Source: Planctomycetia bacterium
GTDB taxonomy: Bacteria > Planctomycetota > Planctomycetia > Pirellulales > Thermoguttaceae
Length of the DNA: 36,201 nt
NCBI GenBank assembly: GCA_030527205.1
Contig: JAUNBG010000033.1
Coordinates: forward strand, 1-36,201
Reading direction: 5' to 3'
Numbering within the stretch: position 1 is the first letter of the stretch; every line of letters starts with the position of its first letter. Of the stretch, positions 7,298 to 16,866 are shown in pieces. The position numbers were made by a program, and so were the translations under genes. Under the pieces are notes generated by a model. That model had not been told where the DNA came from. It did not search any database and saw only the letters and a program-made list of their open reading frames with translations.

Positions 7298-8719
7298 TCA
7301 GGGATTTTCAACCAATTTGTGTATAACGGTTTCGATTTCGTCTGCAATTCTGTTTGCTTCGGATTCCGTTTGAGCTTCTGCAATAACTCGAACGATCGGT
7401 TCTGTATTGCTGGCTCGAATGAGAACCCAGGCATTGTCCCAATCAATGCGCAAGCCATCAAGATTATTCTGTTTTTGATTGGAATAATGAGACGAAATGC
7501 CGTCCAAAACGGCAGGAACTTTTTCAAGCAAAAGCGTTATTTTGCGTTTAACAATGGAATATTTGGGAATTTCAGCCGCAAGTTGAGCAACGGAAAGATT
7601 TCGACGAGCCATTGCGTCAAGAATGTTGGCCATTCCAACGAAACTGTCGCGAACAAATCCGACTTTTGGATCAATCGGACCGCCGTTTCCTTCGCCTCCG
7701 AATACAGCGTTTTGAGCGATCATTAAATCAACAACATTGGCTTCGCCAACCGCAGAACGACAACAATCGACCTCAAATTGATTGGCAATATCAATTGACA
7801 TTCGACTGCTGGCGCAATTAATGACAATATTTCCAAGCGGTTGATTCATTTCATAAAGTTTTTCAAGTCGATTTTTCGAACAAAGAGCAACCGTATATTC
7901 TTCGCCGATATAATTTCCGTCCGCATCAATCAGAGCGAGTCGATCTGCGTCGGGATCCTGACAAAAACCGATATCAACTTTTGCCTTTTGAACTTTTTCA
8001 AAAACGGATTTCAAATTTTCAACGATTGGTTCCGGCGTATGCTCAAAATCGCCATTTGGTTCATCGCCCAAGAAAACGACTTCGCAACCAAGTTCATCAA
8101 GAAGTCGGCGTCCTAAAATTCCGCCTGCTCCATGATTCGAATCAAGAAGAACCTTGAACTTTTTATTTCGAATTTGCGGAACATCAACCGTTGCTAAAAC
8201 CTGGCGAAGATGAAAGGACGTTGTATCTTCAATGAAAGTTCGTTCGCCCAGTTTTTCGACATCAACCCATTGAACAAAGGAACTTCCCTTTTGACTATTT
8301 AGATTATTTTCGAGTTCTCGATAACGTTGCAGCACTTTTTCCCCGAGCAATTTCGGAATAACCCGACCTTCAGCGGAAAAAAGTTTAATCCCGTTATATT
8401 GGCGAGGATTATGACTTGCCGATATTTGAATGCCTCCAATCGCTTCATATTCCCGAATCAAAAGACCTGTTGTCGGCGTTGCCGCAACATCGCCATCCAA
8501 CGTTGAAAAACCGATTCCGTTCAATGCGGAATGAATCGCATCGGCCAACATTTCTCCAGAACGGCGACCGTCACGAGTTACAACAAACAGCCCTTCTTCA
8601 TATTCTTCTCGAAGAACCGAGGCATAGGCTAAAACATAATGCATTGCAACTTCTGGCGTTAACGTCTGTCCAATTTCTCCGCGGAGTCCTGAAACGCTAA
8701 TAATCAAGGGAGATGCCAT
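7298..8719 (-). CDS. glmM: Alpha-D-phosphohexomutase, probably phosphoglucosamine mutase
   Basis: Converts hexose 6-phosphates to 1-phosphates through a phosphoserine enzyme; the likely product is glucosamine 1-phosphate for UDP-GlcNAc and cell wall synthesis. The 473 residues contain, in order, VSGLRGE (9-15), phosphoserine Ser102 in ISASHNP, the Mg2+ loop DPDADR (254-259), the sugar-recognition loop GEGNGG (341-346) and the phosphate-binding loop RASNTEP (434-440). The GEGNGG loop differs from the GEQSGH of typical bacterial GlmM and is closer to archaeal-type GlmM or PMM/PGM enzymes, so substrate choice is less sure than family. An AAGG ribosome binding site lies 8 nt before the start. Confidence 0.8.
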   Translation of the reverse strand: MASPLIISVSGLRGEIGQTLTPEVAMHYVLAYASVLREEYEEGLFVVTRDGRRSGEMLADAIHSALNGIGFSTLDGDVAATPTTGLLIREYEAIGGIQISASHNPRQYNGIKLFSAEGRVIPKLLGEKVLQRYRELENNLNSQKGSSFVQWVDVEKLGERTFIEDTTSFHLRQVLATVDVPQIRNKKFKVLLDSNHGAGGILGRRLLDELGCEVVFLGDEPNGDFEHTPEPIVENLKSVFEKVQKAKVDIGFCQDPDADRLALIDADGNYIGEEYTVALCSKNRLEKLYEMNQPLGNIVINCASSRMSIDIANQFEVDCCRSAVGEANVVDLMIAQNAVFGGEGNGGPIDPKVGFVRDSFVGMANILDAMARRNLSVAQLAAEIPKYSIVKRKITLLLEKVPAVLDGISSHYSNQKQNNLDGLRIDWDNAWVLIRASNTEPIVRVIAEAQTESEANRIADEIETVIHKLVENP

Positions 8720-9153
8720 TTATTGTGCCTTTTTCATAAAACAATGTCAAATTTTCGGACGAAAAGGTTTTCACAAAATATTAAAGGCCAAATGTCCGTC
8801 AAAGATTGACATTTGAACTTGCTAAAAGCATTAAATTTTGTGTTCGTTCAACCAACAACAACGAACCAATTATTTTAGTCAATGATTATTGTTCAAATCG
8901 CTTTAAACAATATTTTTGAGTAAAATGCTTTTAATGAAACTTTGTTCACAAACAACATTATAACTGATTGTTTTAACAAGGATAGCCCCAAAAAAGTCGC
9001 AAATTTTAACATTTTGCGAACGAAGCAAAACAATCAGAAAATGCGACGGTTTATTGATTATCGAAGCAGGTTTCAGGTTTCATTCTGTCAATGCGGGGTT
9101 ATTATTCAGCAAGAGATCAACAAAACTGCATTGACAGTTAAAATCGTCATTTG
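8720..9153. other. Intergenic region upstream of glmM
   Basis: No convincing gene is seen. The stretch holds the candidate glmM promoter and an inverted repeat AAATGTC...GACATTT (about 8790-8814). It also contains the 3' side of the large HzsA-like gene, for which I find no clear terminator with a T-run. Confidence 0.4.
8775..8802 (-). promoter_or_regulatory. Candidate promoter of glmM
   Basis: On the minus strand TTGACG (8802-8797), a 16-nt spacer and TATTTT (8780-8775) lie about 55 nt upstream of the glmM start. The -10 is imperfect, so this is a moderate prediction. Confidence 0.33.
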
Positions 9154-12100
9154 TTATTCGTCTTCACAAACGACCCGAAAACCGACGTCAAAGACTCGTT
9201 GCCAAGGTCGATAACTCGTTCGGAAGGAACTTGTTGCCCGATAAGGTCGATCATGCCAGGAACCGCCGCGAACGATTTTTTCCGATTCTAATGAATCAAG
9301 AAGCTCAATTCCGGTCTGCGAAGTTAAAGAAGTTGCCGTCCATTCGGCAAGATTTCCATGCAGATCGAAAATTCCCCAAGGATTGGGGCGATATTGGCCC
9401 GGTCGCTCAGAAAGAAAACCGTTGTCGCAAAAACGACGTTCTTTCGGAATCCAATCGTCATAATAAGTTGCGGGCAAAGGCCGACGGTCGCAATAATATT
9501 GGTCGATAATAAATTCGATCAACATTTGATCGGCAAGGTTTGCGTCTTTGGAAAAATCAGTTCCCCAATCGCCGAAAGAAAAGGGCGTTTGTGTTTCGGC
9601 TCGACAAACATATTCCCATTCATTTTCCGTTGGGAGTCGGAATTTCTTGCCCGTTTTAACAGAAAGCCAATCGCAGAAGGCAACCGCTTCATTCCAGGAA
9701 ACGCGACAGACCGGAAGTTCCGGAGCGTTGACGAAAAAGCCTCGAATTCCATGCGAAAGCCCAAGGCGCGACTCAACTCGGCTGTCATGATCCGGATCAA
9801 AAAGTTCAAACTGCTCGTTCGTTATTTCAAACGTTCCGACCCAGAATGATTGAAACGTTGAATTATCTTCAGCGGATTCCGAAGCGTTTTCAATGCTTTC
9901 CTTGGGCAGCGAACCGCTTGGAACCTTCGTTAAAAAGAGCGGAACATCGGGGGCAAGCTCAATTTCAAGAATCGGATTTTTCTGCTTTTGCTCGTCATTT
10001 AAACAAGCGATCGCTTCCGCTTCCGTTCTTCCCATAATATTCGGATCGTCCGATTTTTCCGCTTTACGCGACCATTCATAACGATTGGGAGATTCGCAGC
10101 CGATCGAAACCGGTTTGCCTGCCAATTTTTCGACAAATTTCTTTTGACTTTCGGCGTCAGAATGAATCAAACGCATTTCATTATCGAAACGTTGTTTCAA
10201 TTCTTCGCCGCTGGGGAAAGAGCGTTTGCCTTCGGAGACTTCTTTTAATATTTGACGCTCAAAATCGGAAGCAAAACGATTGACCGGCAAAATGGAATGA
10301 TCTGTCTTCAGAAGTTTTCCCGCTCGTTCCGGGTCATAAAGAGTTCCGCGAGCTGTTTCCGATTCATCGTCAACGTTCGCATAAAGTTTCATCAAATCTT
10401 TTCGATGATCGTTCCATTTTTCGACATATTCTTTTCCGGCATATTCTGTCCAGCTCCCATGATACGGAGCGTTCATGTCGACCCAGGTTATGATTCGATC
10501 CCAAGCTTCCGCATCAAGTTGAAGCCCATGATGACCGTCGCGCAAAATTTGAACCAACTCCGTTGTATTGGCCGAAAATTCCATTGGGTTTAAAAGTTTA
10601 TAATCGCTTTCCAAACCGGGACGACGAACAAACTGATGAAGATTCAAATAAGACGACGAAAAATTGCCGACATTCGGTTGACCTGTCAGGAACGCCGTTT
10701 TATAATCGCTGACGACTTTTCCGCCTCGCAAATCAAATGGAATGACGCCCCAACCTTTTTCCTGACCGTCATGACAGGCGACGCAATAATGATCAAGAAC
10801 CGGTTGAACTTCCCGATTGAACGAAAAGCCTCGCATTGGTCCAAACCAGGGACGAATTTCCGGGATTTCCGCGTCTGATTGAAACGTCTTATTGCTTGGC
10901 GGCGACGTTGAATTCTGATCTTCATGGCAACCGGTACACGAAAGAAATTCGCCCGGCATTGCTGTGAACCAGCTGCGCATTTGCTGCATTGCTTCGCCGT
11001 TTTCGTCGAGCGGCTGAATCGCAATCGGAACATTGGCGGGAACCTTGAACATTACGGAACCGTCTTCATTAACGGGAACCGTTCCGACGATCTGTCGAAC
11101 GTCCCAAGGGCCGTCTGTTCCAACGATCGCGTTCATTCCGCCGATTTGAGGATAAAGATAATTATAGGAATAAAGCCGCAAATTCTTAACCGTATTTCGC
11201 GGAACTCCTTTCAAACCGTCCCCAAAATAAAGATCGGCAATATAAACGGTTGCGTCCTCTTTTGAAAGATCGACGCGATCCATAATAACGGGCGGACGTT
11301 CTGTTTCTCGCCAGGGAACCGGTTCAAAGCAGGCAAAATCGTTATTTTCTGCCAAAAGAATCATATTGTCCTTGCGATCGACGAGATAAAGTCCCCAAAG
11401 CGCTTCCCGATTCGGTTGCGCCGCGCAAAGAAAATAATTCTCGCTGAGCGGATACGGATGAAGAAATTTCGGCCAGCTTTCATCGACAATATTATCGCCG
11501 GTCAACGTTGAATAATATTTCGGATCAGTTCGCGATTCAACCTTTTTCGGATAACCGCAAATTCGTTCGACTGCCCCTTCGTTTTCATGACGTCCCTGCT
11601 GAACGTCGAAAAGAATCATTTCGCCCATTCGGGAAACGCCATGATGCCCCGTTACAATCGTTACAAATTTCGTTGTGCTCCCAGGAATCGGACGGGCATA
11701 AAGCATTGAAACAGGCCAAAGCGAGTTTGTTCCATAATAAGACGTTTGAGATGTTCCGTCGGGATTCATTTGGAAGAGCAACCGCCCCGGAACATGCGGA
11801 ATATCCGTATATTCCCAGCGCAAATAAAGAATGCGACCATCCGGCATGACTGTCGGGCACCAATTATGTTCCTGATCGAATGTCAGACGTCGAATGGAAC
11901 CGTCTTTATTCAAACGGAACGAATTTGTTACGCGAGTCGTTCCCATAACGCAGGGAACCGCAATATAACAACCGGTTGACTCAAAAATAACGGATTCATC
12001 CGGAAGATAACAAGCGTCATAATTATCCGCGTCGGGAAAGACGGGAAGTTTCGCTTTCATAACTTCGTCTGTTGATTTTTGTTCTTTGATTCCTTCGAGA

Positions 12101-13746
12101 TCAAGTTCGAAAACATTCCAGTTTTTTTCTCGACTGATTGACGAAACCAGCGCTTTTTGACCGTCGAAATGAAGATCAAGATCGCCGAGAAATGTCGGAT
12201 AATCCGGCGCAAAAAGCGTTTCTATGATCGGAAGATTTTGATTCGTCGCCGAAACCAGTTCATTCATTTCGGCCATATTTTTCAGATCGTCCGCCTTTCG
12301 CTGAAAACCGTCCGAATCGCGAAGTTCCGATTTCGGAAGCGCAAGCGTCATTAATTTATCGTCGAAACCGTCCCGATTGAGAACGCAATTGCTCTGATAA
12401 TTTTGCGGTAATCCAAGATCGCTTGCCTTTCGTTTGATAAAAAGAATTTTCTCGAAATCCAAAAGCGGATTTTCCATTGCGGTTCGGGAATAAAGTCGGA
12501 TAACGTCCAAATAGGCTTCCGCAAAGGGAGACGCCCAATTTTGAAACGCGTCGTTCGCTGCGTCAGAAACGTTTTGAGACGCTTCGGATGTTCCTTCGGA
12601 TGTTCCTGACGAAAACGGTTCCGATTGGAAAAGCTGTTTCGCCTGGTCTGCAAACGTTTGACCGAGTTCGAGAAACTTTTGGAGTTCTTCTTCGTTTGCC
12701 GCAAGATAATCGTCTTCCCCGAGTTCGTCGCGAAAATCCTGAATCATTTCGTCGGTTCGACGCAAAATCTCCTGATATTTCGGAAGGCTGAATTCAAAAT
12801 ATTGTTCTTCCGGAATCGAAGAAAGATAACTCGATTTCGTTCGATCAACCTTGACTTTGACAAAAACGGTTGAATTGTCAGGCTCGTCGGATTGATTCGT
12901 TGATTCCGGATCTGAAATCGCCGCTGTTGTTTCCTTCTCAGATTCGTCAAACATTCCGTTGAGATAAGTCAATTCGTCATTCAATTTGACTTTGGACAAA
13001 TCGAGTTTCTGAAAAGATTCCGGCGAAACCTCAAAGGAAACCGCTTCCCGACAAACAAGAGCGATTGACGTTTCCAAGCCGAAATGATTGCTGAATGTTT
13101 CGCCGCTCTCTTTTTTTTGCGCTCGATCTCGAGCAATTTCGTGATACCAACCGCCGCTCCAGGGGCTCGGTTGCCAATCGGACATCGATTGAATCCGCTC
13201 TTTCGCCAAAGGACGCGGAATCACCCAATCCGTTGTCAGCTTCGACTTCGGAATAAATTTTAAAGCGCAAATATGCGGGATATGAATTGTTCGCGTTTCA
13301 AAACGAACGACATGTTTCCCTTTTGACGCAACGGAAAAATCGGTTTGCTTAACCCATTTCGCCTGACTTGTCATCCAGGAACCGGTTGGTTTGTCGAACG
13401 TTTTGGCAATAAATTGACCGTCCAACTGAAAATCAAGCGGTCGAGATTCATTCGCCGAATAAAGTCCCCAGAGTTCATAATCTCCCGCTTCGGGAAAATC
13501 AACGTCAAACTCAACAAACGTTGGATCCTGGCCGCCAGTACAAAGGCAGACATAAAGATCGCTGTAAGTTGGGCCGCCCGGCGTTACATTTCCTCGATCA
13601 AACCATTCCGTTCGAATGCAGAACGATTGGTCATCAAGAGAATTGGATACTTCCTGCGAAAAAAGGGAAGACGCTCCTGACAGCAAGATCACAAAGAGAA
13701 AAAACGCTCGAATGAAACGAATATTTTTCAAAATGACGCCAGACAT
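9154..13746 (-). CDS. Large secreted HzsA-like/dihaem/FGE-like fusion protein
   Basis: I choose ATG 13746, preceded by GGAGAAAGTTAT, over TTG/ATG starts nine codons upstream; this gives 1530 residues. A signal peptide (about 1-31) is followed by a beta-sandwich domain, an acidic linker region, and a central beta-propeller-like part with TolB-like phrases (PTVMPDGRILYLRWEYTD). The segment ending MRSWFTAMPGEFLSCTGCHE is typical of planctomycete proteins related to the hydrazine synthase alpha middle domain. Two c-type haem motifs follow: CTGCH (937-941) and CVACH (988-992). Residues about 1300-1530 form an FGE/SUMF1-like (DUF323) domain (RLPTENEWEYVCRA, DLHGNLAEW, VRGGSWHDR). The reactive cysteine pair of true formylglycine-generating enzymes is absent around GGSW, so sulfatase activation is unlikely. 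It should act outside the cytoplasm with haem attached; its substrate is unknown. There is no reason to infer hydrazine synthesis, since partner subunits are absent. Confidence 0.82.
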   Translation of the reverse strand: MSGVILKNIRFIRAFFLFVILLSGASSLFSQEVSNSLDDQSFCIRTEWFDRGNVTPGGPTYSDLYVCLCTGGQDPTFVEFDVDFPEAGDYELWGLYSANESRPLDFQLDGQFIAKTFDKPTGSWMTSQAKWVKQTDFSVASKGKHVVRFETRTIHIPHICALKFIPKSKLTTDWVIPRPLAKERIQSMSDWQPSPWSGGWYHEIARDRAQKKESGETFSNHFGLETSIALVCREAVSFEVSPESFQKLDLSKVKLNDELTYLNGMFDESEKETTAAISDPESTNQSDEPDNSTVFVKVKVDRTKSSYLSSIPEEQYFEFSLPKYQEILRRTDEMIQDFRDELGEDDYLAANEEELQKFLELGQTFADQAKQLFQSEPFSSGTSEGTSEASQNVSDAANDAFQNWASPFAEAYLDVIRLYSRTAMENPLLDFEKILFIKRKASDLGLPQNYQSNCVLNRDGFDDKLMTLALPKSELRDSDGFQRKADDLKNMAEMNELVSATNQNLPIIETLFAPDYPTFLGDLDLHFDGQKALVSSISREKNWNVFELDLEGIKEQKSTDEVMKAKLPVFPDADNYDACYLPDESVIFESTGCYIAVPCVMGTTRVTNSFRLNKDGSIRRLTFDQEHNWCPTVMPDGRILYLRWEYTDIPHVPGRLLFQMNPDGTSQTSYYGTNSLWPVSMLYARPIPGSTTKFVTIVTGHHGVSRMGEMILFDVQQGRHENEGAVERICGYPKKVESRTDPKYYSTLTGDNIVDESWPKFLHPYPLSENYFLCAAQPNREALWGLYLVDRKDNMILLAENNDFACFEPVPWRETERPPVIMDRVDLSKEDATVYIADLYFGDGLKGVPRNTVKNLRLYSYNYLYPQIGGMNAIVGTDGPWDVRQIVGTVPVNEDGSVMFKVPANVPIAIQPLDENGEAMQQMRSWFTAMPGEFLSCTGCHEDQNSTSPPSNKTFQSDAEIPEIRPWFGPMRGFSFNREVQPVLDHYCVACHDGQEKGWGVIPFDLRGGKVVSDYKTAFLTGQPNVGNFSSSYLNLHQFVRRPGLESDYKLLNPMEFSANTTELVQILRDGHHGLQLDAEAWDRIITWVDMNAPYHGSWTEYAGKEYVEKWNDHRKDLMKLYANVDDESETARGTLYDPERAGKLLKTDHSILPVNRFASDFERQILKEVSEGKRSFPSGEELKQRFDNEMRLIHSDAESQKKFVEKLAGKPVSIGCESPNRYEWSRKAEKSDDPNIMGRTEAEAIACLNDEQKQKNPILEIELAPDVPLFLTKVPSGSLPKESIENASESAEDNSTFQSFWVGTFEITNEQFELFDPDHDSRVESRLGLSHGIRGFFVNAPELPVCRVSWNEAVAFCDWLSVKTGKKFRLPTENEWEYVCRAETQTPFSFGDWGTDFSKDANLADQMLIEFIIDQYYCDRRPLPATYYDDWIPKERRFCDNGFLSERPGQYRPNPWGIFDLHGNLAEWTATSLTSQTGIELLDSLESEKIVRGGSWHDRPYRATSSFRTSYRPWQRVFDVGFRVVCEDE

Positions 13747-14029
13747 ATAACTTTCTCCGTTCGTTTTCATCAATTGAAGCGAAGTCGTTTCCTGAATTTT
13801 ATTTCTTTTTGAACTTCTTGCTTTAAGTCAAATGAAAAAACCAATTAGAAAACCGCGCTTCTGAAATAACCAAAATATTTTAAACCAAAATGGGCGAAAG
13901 ATTTTGCTTTTGCGTAAACCGCCCATTCATTTACAAATTTAATCCCCGACTCATTGCGGGTTTGATCCCCATTTCATTTGCGGATTGATCCCCGGCGATT
14001 TGGGATTCAACTGGTCTGACTAAAAAGGA

Positions 14030-14467
14030 TCATTCTGTAAGATTGGGAGCAACTTTCATGTCGCCTGACGGACGATCAACTTTCAGATCAATTTTTTGCT
14101 TTCCTGCAACAGAAATCTTTAATGGCGTTTCTTCGGGCGTTGTATATTTCAAATCGACAACGCTTTTGAAAACAGGCATTCCTGAATCATCGGTTCCGTC
14201 TTGTTCCGTTGCCCCGGAAAAGAAAACGACATATTCCCCTTTCGGCAAACCGTCCGCTTCTTTTTCCGAGCCGATAACAAATGTTCCGTCTGGCTTCATT
14301 TTGCCCCGCGAAAAAACGGAATCGGACTGAAAACAAATCGTTCCAACGGTCAAGGGGGAATTATCATCGGAAAAGGTTACCGTTCCCGACATTCCAACGT
14401 TTTTGCTGCAACCGGCGATCAAAAAGCAGGAAAATAAAATAAACGCTACTGAAAAATGTTTTATCAT
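14030..14467 (-). CDS. Planctomycete transthyretin/carboxypeptidase-regulatory-like lipoprotein
   Basis: A 145-residue protein with a lipoprotein signal peptide ending LIAGC (Cys20 would be lipidated). The rest is a single Ig/transthyretin-like beta domain of the kind found in many small planctomycete lipoproteins, with GTVTF, a LPKGEYVVFF strand and a C-terminal KIDLKV strand. These proteins commonly sit directly after DUF1559 pseudopilin genes, as here: the DUF1559 stop is 249 nt upstream on the same strand. The biochemical role is unknown; a periplasmic structural or binding role is the usual guess. Confidence 0.75.
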   Translation of the reverse strand: MIKHFSVAFILFSCFLIAGCSKNVGMSGTVTFSDDNSPLTVGTICFQSDSVFSRGKMKPDGTFVIGSEKEADGLPKGEYVVFFSGATEQDGTDDSGMPVFKSVVDLKYTTPEETPLKISVAGKQKIDLKVDRPSGDMKVAPNLTE

Positions 14468-14508
14468 TGATTATTAACTCATTATTTTGAGGGGTTTTCT
14501 GATTAAGT

Positions 14509-14620
14509 TGAAAAAAGTTCCGAAAACATATTGCGAACGCGGAACTCTCCGTCGCATTTTCCTGAAATACAATCTGTTCTCAATCGAGTTGAAAACAGAA
14601 CAGAAAAGCGGAACCTTTCC
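14509..14620 (+). repeat. Probable eroded copy of the MITE-like repeat
   Basis: AAAAAAGTTCCGAAAAC followed by GCGAACGCGGAACTCTCCGT tracks the first ~45 bases of the copy at 15972, and the total length would be similar. The right end is poorly conserved. It lies between the DUF1559 and lipoprotein genes. Confidence 0.4.
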
Positions 14621-14716
14621 GGAGAATAATAACTGGAAAATTATAATTGAGAGCGAAAAAACAGTTGGAGAATATTCTTCCCCCCTTGACTTTACGCTCT
14701 CTTGATTTCCTGAAAC

Positions 14717-15829
14717 TTACGGAATGGCAACCGGTTTGCCATCTCGAACATCGCTCAACATATGCATGATTGAGGGCAATGTCGTTACGGAAAACGAATG
14801 AACGGAACCATCGCCCGCCAGAAACATACAAACGCCGGGATGCTCGCTTCCAAAAGCGTAATCGAAAAGACCATTTCCATTATTAACGCTCGGGAAGTCC
14901 GAATGACGGGCAAGAACCATACTATAATTGTTATGAGGACAAAGGGAACGAAAACCCGAAGCCGATTTCCAATGCCCTTGAACCAAATAGGAACAATCGC
15001 CGGAATAAGCGCCTTGACCCAACGGGCATTTGCCAACGCCGTCTCGCGGGATAAATTTATCGCCGACGATAATCTGATTGCTCGTTCCATCGCGCCACCA
15101 GGCGAATGTATCGCGGGGAACCCAGGAATGATAATCGGACGAGGAACCCCATTTTGCAACGCGAAACGGGCCGACATGCATTTGATAATCATTGGGACGT
15201 CCATAAACCAGATAATTTTCCCACCAACCGATTGTATCGACCCGCATGACAACGGCATAATCGGTTACGGGACCTTGCCAACCGCTTCCGTCCTGCGTTT
15301 CTGTATGATTTTCTTGCGTTACCTGGTTTCCGGAACGTCGAGAAGGACAAAGCATATAGGAAACGGAACCAAAACCTTGACGTTGTTCGTCCGTTAAGGT
15401 TTGCGTCCACCAAGCGTTGTCCAGAGACCCCAAAAAGGCCGAACTTCCAATTTGCGACGCATCGGTCTTATTTGTCCAGTCCATCAAGACGTCATAAAGG
15501 GCATTCTGTTCCGTATAGGGATAAATCAGCCCCCAAAACGAGACGCGGCTCCAAACATAATGATCGGACGGACGTTCTGCGGAAGACATTCCAATCGTTG
15601 TCGGCGGAAGGCCGTTGCGAACGTCATGAAAATTATGAACGGCAAGGCCGATCTGCTTCAGATTATTTGTACATTGCATACGACGCGCCGCTTCTCGAGC
15701 AGCCTGGACGGCAGGCAAAAGAAGACCGATCAAAATTCCAATGATTGCAATAACAACCAAAAGTTCAACGAGAGTAAACCCCTTGCGAACTTTACCCCCC
15801 CCCAGTTTAACAAAAGTTATTTGAGACAT
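14717..15829 (-). CDS. DUF1559 pseudopilin-like protein (prepilin leader, H-X9-DG)
   Basis: The chosen start at 15829 has GGAG at good spacing, whereas the frame stays open 33 codons further upstream without coding character. The 370-residue protein begins with a short basic leader and a type IV prepilin cleavage site after Gly17 ([15 protein letters not shown], Glu22 at +5), followed by a hydrophobic helix to about residue 41. The DUF1559 domain follows, starting with [20 protein letters not shown], and the C-terminal tag H-X9-DG is present (His330, Asp340-Gly341). This family is greatly expanded in Planctomycetota and is thought to form pseudopilins or surface fibres of unknown function. 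It would need a prepilin peptidase that is not in this window. It is followed by a typical partner lipoprotein gene. Confidence 0.92.
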   Translation of the reverse strand: MSQITFVKLGGGKVRKGFTLVELLVVIAIIGILIGLLLPAVQAAREAARRMQCTNNLKQIGLAVHNFHDVRNGLPPTTIGMSSAERPSDHYVWSRVSFWGLIYPYTEQNALYDVLMDWTNKTDASQIGSSAFLGSLDNAWWTQTLTDEQRQGFGSVSYMLCPSRRSGNQVTQENHTETQDGSGWQGPVTDYAVVMRVDTIGWWENYLVYGRPNDYQMHVGPFRVAKWGSSSDYHSWVPRDTFAWWRDGTSNQIIVGDKFIPRDGVGKCPLGQGAYSGDCSYLVQGHWKSASGFRSLCPHNNYSMVLARHSDFPSVNNGNGLFDYAFGSEHPGVCMFLAGDGSVHSFSVTTLPSIMHMLSDVRDGKPVAIP

Positions 15830-15971
15830 TTTTTTTCTCCACACAATTAACATAAAATCAAAAAATCCATTCGTTTCGCTTTCAAAAAATCTATTTTGTA
15901 ATATGAAAACAAAACTCAGGATCTTCACAAATGAAACAAAGTAAAAAAGAGTTTTCCTCTTATTTTCTTCT

Positions 15972-16083
15972 AAGAAGTTCCAAAAACCCGCCGGGAACGC
16001 GGACGTTTCGTCCCAAGCACTGGTTTTTGCGACGCTTCCTGAATTGGGGTTGTTGCAAAAAACAGGCTTTTAAAACTTCCTTT
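15972..16083 (+). repeat. MITE-like 111-bp repeat, copy 2
   Basis: It starts AAGAAGTTCCAAAAAC, has GGGAACGCGGACGTTTCGTCC in the left half and TTGCAAAAAACAGGCTTTTA near the right end, and closes with AAAACTTCCTT. It has the same arrangement as the copy at 19807, with several substitutions, including some in the central palindrome. Confidence 0.75.
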
Positions 16084-16242
16084 CTCTTAATAGTCAATAT
16101 AATAACATAAAAAGAAAAGATAATCAAGAATTGAAAGCAAAGATTTAATAAATTACCAAAATAAAATGGCTATTTAAAAAAACTGATTTAAAATAGATAA
16201 AATATCAACAATAGAAAGCTCTTATTGCGAAACAGCGCGTCA

Positions 16243-16370
16243 GTTGTCGACAAAATCGGGACGTTTCAACGGGCATTTTTCCGTTTAAGAAAAAGATTTC
16301 GGAAAAGTTGTCGACAAAATCGGGACGTTTCAACGGGCATTTTTCCGTTTAAGAAAAAGATTTCGGAAAA
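16243..16370. repeat. Perfect 64-bp tandem duplication
   Basis: The 64-nt unit beginning GTTGTCGACAAAATCGGGAC at 16243 is repeated exactly from 16307 to 16370, and the first four bases of a third unit follow. The identity suggests a recent slippage or recombination event, or an assembly artefact. Confidence 0.9.
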
Positions 16371-16753
16371 GTTGCCGACCTTTTTCCGGAAAGGATGTCT
16401 CGAGATATTCTCGGAAACGAATTCTTCCGAATTCATCCGTTTCGTTTCGGGGTTGTCAAACCAATGATCTGGAATGATCGCTCAAACTGACGCGATTTTC
16501 TCATAAGAATTCGAAACAGACGTTGAGTCGAATGCAGTAACAGCCGTTTCGGAAACTTGTCCCCTTGTTTGCGAATTTTATATCGATATGATTGACATTA
16601 AAACGACGAAAACTTTCGTTTGTCGCAAAAATTCAAGAAAGGTTGATTCATTGATTGTTTCTTTGTAAAATGTTTGAAAAACCTCATTTTATCAATACTA
16701 TTCAAAACTTATTCAAAATAATTTGCTTTTTAAACAACAATCTGTTATTGTTG

Positions 16754-16866
16754 AAGGAAGTTCTCAAAACCTGCTGGGAACGCGGTCGTCTCGTCCGCCG
16801 GAACTTGTTTTTGCGACGTCTTCGAAATCGAGTTTGTTGAAAAAACGAGGTTTTTAGAACTTCCTT
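16754..16866 (+). repeat. MITE-like repeat, copy 3, overlapping the DUF6807 stop codon
   Basis: Termini AAGGAAGTTCT (16754-16764) and AGAACTTCCTT (16856-16866) are perfect inverted repeats. GCGGTCGTCTCGTCCGCCGG forms the central palindrome. The right terminus lies inside the 3' end of the minus-strand gene 16854-18122 and supplies its stop codon. Confidence 0.8.

Larger units (their letters stand above)
15830..16853. other. Gene-poor 1-kb region holding repeats
   Basis: It contains two full copies of the MITE-like repeat (the second extends to 16866) and a 64-bp tandem duplication. The rest is AT-rich with no convincing gene. The open frame across the tandem duplication is not coding-like, since its unit length is not a multiple of three and it gives a different peptide in each copy. 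Confidence 0.6.

Noticed and set aside
8942..9214. Plus-strand open frame overlapping the 3' end of the large HzsA-like gene.
   Set aside because: It has an antisense overlap with a well-supported gene and composition typical of a shadow frame.
9154..13746. Functional hydrazine synthase subunit (anammox).
   Set aside because: The similarity is confined to the propeller and haem region, the protein carries an extra FGE-like domain, and no HzsB/C partners are nearby; relatives of this domain occur in many non-anammox planctomycetes.
14798..15397. Long 199-codon plus-strand frame inside the DUF1559 gene.
   Set aside because: Shadow of the conserved DUF1559 coding sequence on the other strand.
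16243..16370. CRISPR-like tandem repeat.
   Set aside because: Only two directly adjacent identical 64-bp units without spacers, and no cas genes in the window.
16225..16467. Plus-strand open frame of about 80 codons.
   Set aside because: It spans the 64-bp tandem duplication whose unit is not a multiple of three, so the two copies are read in different frames; no protein character.
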